5,904 nt of DNA, taken from NCBI GenBank assembly GCA_045631305.1, contig JAZQUM010000143.1:1-5904 (forward strand). The letters are read 5' to 3'. The notes beneath the pieces were generated by a model. That model was not told where the DNA came from. It made no database searches and saw only the letters and a program-made list of their open reading frames with translations. This DNA comes from JAZQUM01 sp045631305 (GTDB taxonomy: Bacteria > Bacillota > Clostridia > Oscillospirales > Oscillospiraceae). Positions 1 through 4,630 of this stretch are shown piece after piece (positions within the stretch are counted from its first letter, which is position 1; each line of letters starts with the position of its first letter). A program made the position numbers and the translations under genes.

Positions 1-91
1 GACGGGCACGTTCCACCGTGTCCTTGGTAAAAACCGCTGCAGCCTGTACCATGCCGTCGCGGGTAATAGCTCTTACTAAAATATCACTCAT
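1..91 (-). CDS. hslO: Hsp33 redox-regulated chaperone, N-terminal fragment (cut by window edge)
   Basis: Thirty codons are visible, starting at the ATG at 91-89 and running off the left edge. The peptide begins MSDILVRAITRDGMVQAAAV, then a T-K-D-T-V-E-R-A-R stretch. This fits the start of Hsp33, whose family opens with D-x-L-V-R-A, then D-G-x-x-R/Q-A-x-A, then T-x-x-V-x-x-A. Hsp33 is a cytoplasmic holdase of roughly 290 residues that is switched on by oxidative unfolding of a C-terminal Cys4 zinc centre. That centre is outside the window, so activity and full length cannot be judged. The start is well supported by AAAGGAG at 103-97, five bases upstream. The gene lies 70 bases downstream of the methyltransferase on the same strand, behind two hairpins, and could be the last member of that transcript. 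An oxidative-stress chaperone suits an anaerobe. Identification rests on only 30 residues. Confidence 0.8.
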   Translation of the reverse strand, partial: MSDILVRAITRDGMVQAAAVFTKDTVERAR

Positions 92-96
92 ACTGT

Positions 97-103
97 CTCC
101 TTT
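97..103 (-). promoter_or_regulatory. Shine-Dalgarno of hslO
   Basis: The minus strand reads AAAGGAG here, with five bases to the ATG at 91. It is the strongest ribosome-binding site among the leftward genes of region 1 and fixes the hslO start. It directly follows the 3' arm of the hairpin at 104-125. Confidence 0.8.
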
Positions 104-125
104 CTGCGCTTTTCGCCAAGCGCAG
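104..125 (-). repeat. Perfect 8-bp hairpin next to the hslO ribosome-binding site
   Basis: CTGCGCTT (104-111) and AAGCGCAG (118-125) are perfect inverted repeats around a six-base loop. On the minus strand the 3' arm ends directly before AAAGGAG. There is no T-run after it in the leftward direction, so it is not an intrinsic terminator for the upstream genes. It could protect the hslO message end, be a processing site, or affect ribosome access. No role is proven. Confidence 0.55.
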
Positions 126-130
126 TACGA

Positions 131-153
131 GCCCCACGGAAAAGCCGTGAGGC
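131..153. repeat. 9-bp hairpin in the methyltransferase-hslO gap
   Basis: GCCCCACGG (131-139) pairs with CCGTGAGGC (145-153) around a five-base loop; one of the nine pairs is G-T. On the plus strand the stem is followed, after GGCG, by six Ts (158-163), so it resembles a rightward terminator, but no rightward gene precedes it here. Leftward, the direction of the flanking genes, no T-run follows. It sits 8 bases past the methyltransferase stop codon and 5 bases from the second hairpin, giving a tandem stem-loop array in the hslO leader. Confidence 0.5.
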
Positions 154-161
154 GGCGTTTT

Positions 162-914
162 TTAATGGTCTGCATTGATGCAGGTAAAGAAAATGCGCTG
201 CTCATCTTCCTTGGGGGCGCGCATCTTCAGTTCGCCGTAGGTGCGGATGTCATAGAATCCCGCTTCCTGCAGCCAAAGGGTCAGCTCTTCCACAGTGTGA
301 GCACGTTCATAATGCTCCTCACCACTGCGGTCCCACGCTCCATCGGCGCGGCGCTGGAAAATATCCATACCGTAAGTCACGATGCGGCTGCGCTTTTCAT
401 ATTCTGTGCGCCACACGCAGTAAACATCGTCCTTTTCGTCCAGAAAGACCTGGTTATCCAGATTTTTCAGTTTGTAGGGCGTGTTGATATCAAAAATCAA
501 CATGCCGCCGGGAGAAACAAAGAGGTGCAGCCGCTTCAGCATCCGCTTCACATCCGAAGGATAGAGCAGATAATTGATACTGTCCAGACAGCATACGGCG
601 GCATCCACCGTGTCGTAAAGATCCAGTTCCGTCATGTCCTGATGGAGAAACAGCGGTGCAATACCATCCACGCCCTCGCCCTTTTCACGGGCGGCGCAAA
701 GCATCTCTTCCGAACCGTCCACGCTGATGAGCTCATAGCCGCGGCCTGTTAAAATCCAGGTAAGGCTGCCCGTTCCACAGGCAAGGTCCAGCACGGTATG
801 CACTTCCCGCTTGGAGCGGCGCCACAGTTTCTCGATGAAATCCGCCCACTTTTCGTAAGGCACATCACCGGTCAGGGCATCGTAACTGCCGGCAAGGGTT
901 TCATAACTTGCCAT
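162..914 (-). CDS. Class I SAM-dependent methyltransferase, YqeM-like
   Basis: A 250-residue cytoplasmic protein that should transfer a methyl group from S-adenosylmethionine to an unknown acceptor. The glycine-rich SAM motif I is VLDLACGTG at residues 41-49. Asp66, in S-V-D-G-S, is the acidic residue after strand 2 expected to bind the ribose, H-Q-D-M at 91-94 fits motif II, and the hydrophobic strand before D-S-I-N-Y (about 104-115) fits the strand 4 region. The N-terminus (Y-E-x-L-A-x-x-Y-D-x-L, then D-V-P-Y-E-x-W) resembles Bacillus YqeM. The ATG at 914 was chosen because this conserved stretch begins right after it. Extending to an ATG at 974 would add about 20 basic residues lying over the yerC-like gene. 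The Shine-Dalgarno is weak (GAAGAGAAG, inside the upstream gene's end) and the gap is four bases, so translational coupling is likely. Substrate is unknown; small molecule, RNA and protein are all open. Confidence 0.85.
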   Translation of the reverse strand: MASYETLAGSYDALTGDVPYEKWADFIEKLWRRSKREVHTVLDLACGTGSLTWILTGRGYELISVDGSEEMLCAAREKGEGVDGIAPLFLHQDMTELDLYDTVDAAVCCLDSINYLLYPSDVKRMLKRLHLFVSPGGMLIFDINTPYKLKNLDNQVFLDEKDDVYCVWRTEYEKRSRIVTYGMDIFQRRADGAWDRSGEEHYERAHTVEELTLWLQEAGFYDIRTYGELKMRAPKEDEQRIFFTCINADH

Positions 915-918
915 ACGC

Positions 919-1218
919 TTACTTCTCTTCCGAGATCTCCATTCTCTCGAAGATCTCTTCATAGCCGCCCACACCGTAGCTCAAAGAGCGGTTCACACGG
1001 CTGATAGTAGCACTGGAAGCGCCCGTCTTATCCAGAATATCATTATAGATCATGCCCTGATGCAGCAGCATTGCCACTTCAAAGCGCTGTTCCATGCTGC
1101 GCAGTTCAGATACGGTGCACAGGTCCTGAAAGAACTTGTAGCACTCCTCTTCATTTTTCAAAAGAAGAATGGCGCGATACAAAGCATCGCTCTTTTCCTT
1201 TTTGCCGACTCTTGCCAT
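919..1218 (-). CDS. yerC: YerC/YecD-family TrpR-like DNA-binding protein
   Basis: A 99-residue protein of the TrpR superfamily, YerC/YecD branch, known from Firmicutes as a small helical regulator with unclear targets. An acidic N-proximal helix region (E-E-E-C-Y-K-F-F-x-D-L-C-T, residues 23-35) is followed by S-E-L-R-S-M-E-Q-R-F-E-V-A (37-49), a signature of the family. A helix-turn-helix follows at about 56-77 with recognition helix G-A-S-S-A-T-I-S-R-V-N-R. The length is typical of the family. The ATG at 1218 is supported by family length; its ribosome-binding site is only GAGG ten bases upstream. It is first in the leftward cluster, four bases before the methyltransferase. Whether it responds to tryptophan cannot be told, and no trp genes are in the window. 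The palindrome at 1253-1278 upstream of the gene is a possible binding site for it or for another regulator. Confidence 0.88.
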   Translation of the reverse strand: MARVGKKEKSDALYRAILLLKNEEECYKFFQDLCTVSELRSMEQRFEVAMLLHQGMIYNDILDKTGASSATISRVNRSLSYGVGGYEEIFERMEISEEK

Positions 1219-1252
1219 AGGACAAAAACCTCGCTTCCAAGTATTCTTTTAC

Positions 1253-1278
1253 ACTTTAACACGAAGCATCGTGAAAGT
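1253..1278. repeat. Palindrome overlapping the candidate yerC promoter (possible operator)
   Basis: ACTTT-AA-CACGA (1253-1264) and TCGTG-AAAGT (1269-1278) form two 5-bp inverted blocks, broken only by an extra AA on one side, around a four-base centre AGCA. The palindrome fills the spacer and covers the -10 and the edge of the -35 of the candidate leftward promoter. That position suits a repressor site. Autoregulation by the TrpR-like protein is possible but not shown. Confidence 0.4.
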
Positions 1279-1281
1279 AAA
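1253..1281 (-). promoter_or_regulatory. Candidate promoter for the yerC-methyltransferase cluster
   Basis: On the minus strand, TTTACT (1281-1276) is a possible -35 and TAAAGT (1258-1253) a possible -10, 17 bases apart. Each matches the SigA consensus at four of six positions. Transcription would start near 1246, leaving a leader of about 28 bases before the ATG at 1218. This is a motif match only. Confidence 0.4.
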
Positions 1282-1350
1282 GCATTTTTCCCGCTTCTGT
1301 GGCAATACGCACCAAGCTGCACTTTTTCTCATAAACTGAGGTATCTTATA

Positions 1351-1358
1351 AAAGGAGG
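1351..1358 (+). promoter_or_regulatory. Shine-Dalgarno for the DUF3298 gene, deciding a GTG start
   Basis: AAAGGAGG is a full anti-Shine-Dalgarno match on the plus strand. The only in-frame start near it is GTG at 1371, with a rather long spacing of 12 bases. A GTG at 1361 is out of frame and only two bases away. No convincing SigA promoter was found upstream of it in the 1219-1350 gap for the rightward direction. Confidence 0.65.
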
Positions 1359-1370
1359 CCGTGCCGCGCC

Positions 1371-2039
1371 GTGAAAAAAGTTTCTCCCTTTCCCGCTATT
1401 TCTCTTCACGACCACCACCGCCAATGGACGCAGGATGGCGTCCCCATCCTGCAGGCACAAGCCATCCTCCCCCACGCCGATCCTTCACTGCCACACGATA
1501 AAGCCGCCCGCCGATTCAACCGGTTTTACCGCCAATATCTCCGCACTTTCTTCCGCTTCTGCTCAAAAGAACTGCTGCCGCGGGCCAAAGCCGATTTTCT
1601 CGCCGCCACCGCCCAAAGCCACCCTATCCCTATGGCTGAGGTCACACTGTGCACCACCGTTACATACGCAGAAAATAACCTTCTGAGTCTTCATACCGAT
1701 CTCACCGCAGCCGCTTTTTTCACCCGGACCGCCGACACATGGGATTTAAAAGCAGGCTGCCCTCTTCCCCTTTGGGAATTCTTCCCCGCAGGCCATGTGC
1801 CAAAAAAGGAACTTATTGCCCTTGCCCGACAAAACGCCGCCCGGCAAATTGCTGAGAGTGCTCCTTTTTATGAAGATTACCGCCGCATCCTGCGCCGCGA
1901 TTTTTCTTCCCGCCGTTTTTATCTCACTTCCCAGGGCCTTGTTTTTTATTATCAGCCCGGAAGCATTGCCCCCCTCCATCACGGCCCCATTTCCTTTTTG
2001 CTTCCCTACAGCGAAACGGGACCGCACCTTCCCACATAA
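1371..2039 (+). CDS. Stand-alone DUF3298 (RsiV C-terminal-like) protein
   Basis: A 222-residue protein whose C-terminal half matches DUF3298. Visible family features are W-D-L-K-A-G (124-129) followed by P-L-W-E-F-F (133-138), helical Q-N-A-A-R-Q-I with F-Y-E-D-Y nearby (144-170), FYLTSQGLVFYYQPG (183-197), then I-A-P and a final L-P-Y-S-E (199-215). In known proteins the domain is extracytoplasmic; in Bacillus RsiV it binds lysozyme. Here there is no signal peptide, transmembrane helix or anti-sigma region: the N-terminus is polar (S-L-H-D-H-H-R-Q-W), so it appears cytoplasmic unless exported by another route. The start is GTG, set by the AAAGGAGG above. It lies 48 bases before the deacetylase on the same strand and is probably co-transcribed with it. 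Molecular function is unknown. Some residues typical of the domain end (Y-A-x-G after I-A-P) are replaced by L-H-H-G, so it is a divergent member. Confidence 0.72.
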   Translation: MKKVSPFPAISLHDHHRQWTQDGVPILQAQAILPHADPSLPHDKAARRFNRFYRQYLRTFFRFCSKELLPRAKADFLAATAQSHPIPMAEVTLCTTVTYAENNLLSLHTDLTAAAFFTRTADTWDLKAGCPLPLWEFFPAGHVPKKELIALARQNAARQIAESAPFYEDYRRILRRDFSSRRFYLTSQGLVFYYQPGSIAPLHHGPISFLLPYSETGPHLPT

Positions 2040-2052
2040 AACCTTCGCTCAG

Positions 2053-2092
2053 CGCATAGAGTGTAAAAAAAGCAAAGGAGATGCTCTATGCG
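2053..2092 (+). promoter_or_regulatory. Hairpin sequestering the deacetylase start codon
   Basis: CGCATAGAG (2053-2061) and CTCTATGCG (2084-2092) are perfect 9-bp inverted repeats; a flanking G-T pair (2052/2093) could add a tenth. The 22-base loop contains the Shine-Dalgarno AAAGGAG (2074-2080), and the ATG (2088-2090) lies inside the 3' arm. In mRNA the start codon would be paired, so folding could reduce initiation and melting or ribosome passage could relieve it. The repeat is seen directly; a regulatory role is inferred. Confidence 0.5.
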
Positions 2093-2885
2093 TATCTTTT
2101 CCCGTACCGCAGGCACAAAAGTTTTTCTCCTGCGGCGAAGAACAGCCGTTCTTCTTGTTTGTTTGATGGGAGCAGCCGCCATTTTCACTGCCGTCAGTCT
2201 CCCCTACGCTGCTGTCAGCGCCTCTGCCACAGAGCGCCAACTGCCTATCTACTGTGTGGACAGCAGCCAAAAGCGCTGTGCCATCAGTTTTGATGCCGCA
2301 TGGGGCAACGAGGATACCCAGCAACTCATCGATATTCTGGCTCAATACGGCGTGAAAACCACCTTTTTCGTGGTGGGGGATTGGGCAGAAAAATATCCTG
2401 AGTCAGTAAAAGCTCTCCACGAAGCAGGCCACGAGATCATGAGCCACTCCGCGCACCACGATCATTACAATTCCCTCACAACAGATGAGATCGTTGCCGA
2501 CTGCCGCAAAGCCAACGAAACCATTTCTGCCCTCACGGGCATTACTCCCACTTTGATCCGCTGCCCTTACGGCGAGTATGATGACCATGTGATCACCGCC
2601 ATCCGCTCACTGGGGATGGAACCCATCCAATGGGATGTGGACAGTCTCGACTGGAAAGATCTCAGCGCAGAGGAGATTTTTGACCGCGTCACAAAGAAGG
2701 TTGCTCCCGGCAGCATTGTTCTTTTCCACAACGCCGCCCTTCACACCCCCGAAGCACTTCCCTCCATCCTGGAAAAGCTGCAAAGTGACGGCTACGAAAT
2801 CGTCCCCATCAGTCAGCTTATTATCTGCGGCGAAAAAGGTACCGACTATACCATTGACCACACAGGGCGGCAATTTGCCGCCTGA
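2088..2885 (+). CDS. NodB-type polysaccharide deacetylase, PdaB-like, membrane-anchored or secreted
   Basis: A 265-residue enzyme expected to remove acetyl groups from N-acetylated sugars of a cell-wall polysaccharide such as peptidoglycan, outside the membrane. Residues 11-18 are basic, followed by a hydrophobic segment (about 19-46) that is a signal anchor or signal peptide with a possible cleavage near A-V-S-A. The NodB domain fills 60-245. Motif 1 is S-F-D-A-A-W-G (67-73), with Asp69 as the likely base but Ala where the usual metal-binding second Asp stands. Motif 2 is H-S-A-H-H (His120, His124), motif 3 is R-C-P-Y-G-E-Y (158-164), motif 4 is W-D-V-D (182-185) and motif 5 is L-F-H (His214). 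F-D-x-x-W is a known variant in sporulation-type PdaB relatives. The ATG at 2088 has AAAGGAG seven bases upstream and sits in an inverted repeat. Likely co-transcribed with the DUF3298 gene, ending at the terminator at 2890. Substrate unproven. Confidence 0.88.
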   Translation: MRIFSRTAGTKVFLLRRRTAVLLVCLMGAAAIFTAVSLPYAAVSASATERQLPIYCVDSSQKRCAISFDAAWGNEDTQQLIDILAQYGVKTTFFVVGDWAEKYPESVKALHEAGHEIMSHSAHHDHYNSLTTDEIVADCRKANETISALTGITPTLIRCPYGEYDDHVITAIRSLGMEPIQWDVDSLDWKDLSAEEIFDRVTKKVAPGSIVLFHNAALHTPEALPSILEKLQSDGYEIVPISQLIICGEKGTDYTIDHTGRQFAA

Positions 2886-2889
2886 AGGC

Positions 2890-2921
2890 AAAAAAAGAGA
2901 CCCCGAACGGGGTCTCTTTTT
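2890..2921. terminator. Bidirectional intrinsic terminator
   Basis: GAGACCCCG (2897-2905) and CGGGGTCTC (2908-2916) form a perfect GC-rich stem, with two unpaired bases (a four-base loop if the last pair opens). It is flanked by seven As (2890-2896) and five Ts (2917-2921), so a U-tract follows the stem in both directions. It lies 4 bases after the deacetylase stop and 11 bases after the hydrogenase stop, ending both convergent units. Confidence 0.92.
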
Positions 2922-2932
2922 ACAGCTGTCAT

Positions 2933-4627
2933 TTACTTGGTCTTGTAATGAACGTGGAGCAGTTCGTGAGTACGGTCGCCCAGTTCGGAAAGCACCTGCG
3001 TAACGATGGGGTTATTGGCAGAGCGCTTGATGAGCGCGTTGCGGTCAGCATCATACAGACCTTCAGCACGCTGCTTCTTAACGGGATCCAGACCGTAGGG
3101 CTGGCCTGCGCCGCCGACACAACCGGTCTTGCAGGTCATAACTTCTACCAGGTCGAAGTATTCCTTACCCTCTTCAATGTCCTTGATCAGCTTCTGCGCG
3201 TTAACCAGGCCGTGAACCACAGCAACATGGAGCACGCGGTCGCCAACGGTGAGGGTTACGGAGCGGATGAGGTCGGAATCACGCAGACCGGAGAACTGCA
3301 GTTCCTGCAGGGTGTTCTTGCTGTTATCAGCAAGTACACGGCGGGCAACAGCTTCGGCCACGCCGCCGGTGGTGCCGAAGATCACACCGGAACCGGTGCC
3401 CATACCGAAGGGCAGGTCGGGAGCTTCGCCTTCCAGTTCGTTAAAGCGGATACCTGCTTCCTTGATCATGTTGATCACTTCGCGGGTGGTGAGAACCAGG
3501 TCTACATCGGGAACGCCGTCCTTCTGGAACTCTTCACGGGCAGCTTCCATCTTCTTGGCGGTGCAAGGCATGATGGAGATATGGAAAGTGGTCTTGCCGT
3601 CCTTAGCATCCTTTTCGGCATAGCGATCCTTCAAAACGGCGCCGAACATCTGCTGAGGAGACTTGCAGGAAGAGATGTTCTTCATGTACTTGGGATTTTC
3701 GTTTTCCAAATACTTGATCCATGCGGGGCAGCAGGAAGTGAACATGGGGAAGGGACCGCCCTTTTCCAGACGACCCAGGAATTCAGCGGTTTCTTCCATA
3801 ACGGTAAGGTCAGCACTGAAGGTGGTGTCATAAACTTCTTCGGCACCCATCATCTTCAGAGCGGAAACCAGCTTATCCATGCAGTTTTCACCTGCATCCA
3901 TACCGAAAGCTTCACCAACGGCAACACGGACAGCAGGAGCGATCTGTACGACTACGCGCATGTTGGAGTTATGCAGTGCTCTCCAGGCGCGGCCGATCTG
4001 GTTATAGACGGTGATAGCGCCGGTGGGGCAGGCTGCAGCGCACTGGCCGCAGCTGATGCAGTTGGTATCACCCAGCTTCTTGTCGAAAGCGGGGGTAACA
4101 CGCAGATCACTGCCGCGGTGAGAGAAGTTCAGAACGCCAACGCCCTGCATTTCTTCGCAAACGCGGATGCAGTCGCCGCAGAGAATGCACTTGTTGGGGT
4201 CACGCACTACAGCGGGAGAAGAGTCATCCAGTTCGTAGCGAGGACGGGTATCGGGGAAGCGCACGTGGCGAACACCGAAACGAAGGCTCAGTTCCTGCAG
4301 GCGGCACTCACCGTTCTTTTCGCACATAGCGCAGTCACGGCAGTGAGAAGCCAGCATCAGTTCCAGAATCATACGGCGATGCTTCAGGAGCTTTGCAGTG
4401 TTGGTGCGGATCTTCATGCCGTCACGGGGTTCCATGGAGCAGGAAGTGTCGATCTTGCCGCGTTCATCTTCCACCACGCACATACGGCATGCGCCGAAGG
4501 TGGACAGTTCGGAATAGTAGCAGAAAGTAGGCATATCAATGCCGGCTTTGCGGATTACAGCCAGAACGTTCTTTTCGCCATCGAAGGGCACACGCTGGCC
4601 GTCAATATACATTACACCTTTTGCCAT
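2933..4627 (-). CDS. hydA: [FeFe] hydrogenase catalytic subunit, NAD(P)H-linked type (HydA/HndD)
   Basis: A complete 564-residue cytoplasmic enzyme that interconverts protons and H2 at the H-cluster. Domain order matches clostridial CpI: a [2Fe-2S] ferredoxin (Cys36, 47, 50, 63); a His-Cys3 [4Fe-4S] site (His95, Cys99, 102, 108, with an extra Cys96); two [4Fe-4S] ferredoxin sites (Cys147, 150, 153, 157 and Cys190, 193, 196, 200); the H-domain; and the small-subunit-like tail (about 520-564, ending near L-L-H-V-H-Y). H-cluster motifs are TSCCPAW (297-303), MPCTAKKME (353-361) and a variant third motif MTCKTGCVGGAGQP (497-510). The four ligands fall at Cys300, 355, 499 and 503, as in CpI, and Cys299, Glu279, Glu282 and Ser319 of its proton path are present. 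It starts three bases after the NuoF-like gene, with AAAGGAGG nine bases upstream. Adjacency to NuoF suggests NAD(P)H coupling, possibly bifurcating with ferredoxin. Codon use is strongly biased (AAG, ACC, AAC, CTG), as in highly expressed genes. Confidence 0.95.
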   Translation of the reverse strand: MAKGVMYIDGQRVPFDGEKNVLAVIRKAGIDMPTFCYYSELSTFGACRMCVVEDERGKIDTSCSMEPRDGMKIRTNTAKLLKHRRMILELMLASHCRDCAMCEKNGECRLQELSLRFGVRHVRFPDTRPRYELDDSSPAVVRDPNKCILCGDCIRVCEEMQGVGVLNFSHRGSDLRVTPAFDKKLGDTNCISCGQCAAACPTGAITVYNQIGRAWRALHNSNMRVVVQIAPAVRVAVGEAFGMDAGENCMDKLVSALKMMGAEEVYDTTFSADLTVMEETAEFLGRLEKGGPFPMFTSCCPAWIKYLENENPKYMKNISSCKSPQQMFGAVLKDRYAEKDAKDGKTTFHISIMPCTAKKMEAAREEFQKDGVPDVDLVLTTREVINMIKEAGIRFNELEGEAPDLPFGMGTGSGVIFGTTGGVAEAVARRVLADNSKNTLQELQFSGLRDSDLIRSVTLTVGDRVLHVAVVHGLVNAQKLIKDIEEGKEYFDLVEVMTCKTGCVGGAGQPYGLDPVKKQRAEGLYDADRNALIKRSANNPIVTQVLSELGDRTHELLHVHYKTK

Positions 4628-4630
4628 TGC

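Noticed and set aside
131..163. Rightward intrinsic terminator made of the 131-153 stem plus T-run
   Set aside because: No rightward gene lies upstream, four bases separate stem and T-run, and the Ts are part of the methyltransferase stop region on the other strand. It is recorded as a hairpin only.
18..752. Long open frame on the plus strand (244 codons) opposite the methyltransferase
   Set aside because: It is antisense to a gene with clear SAM-binding motifs and its translation shows no recognisable domain; biased codon use keeps the opposite strand open.
915..974. Longer start for the methyltransferase at the ATG at 974
   Set aside because: The extra 20 residues are mostly basic, lie over the yerC-like coding region, and are absent from the family; the conserved N-terminus begins at 914.
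1318..1347. Possible rightward promoter (TGCACT and TATCTT, 18 bases apart) for the DUF3298 gene
   Set aside because: The -35 match is poor and transcription would start inside the Shine-Dalgarno at 1351-1358, so the real promoter is not identified.
1060..1374. Plus-strand open frame opposite the yerC-like gene and the intergenic gap
   Set aside because: No family resemblance; most of it is antisense to a well-supported gene.
2081..2293. Open frame from ATG at 2081, directly after the Shine-Dalgarno
   Set aside because: Zero spacing to AAAGGAG, and a translation without similarity; the deacetylase frame from 2088 has correct spacing and all NodB motifs.
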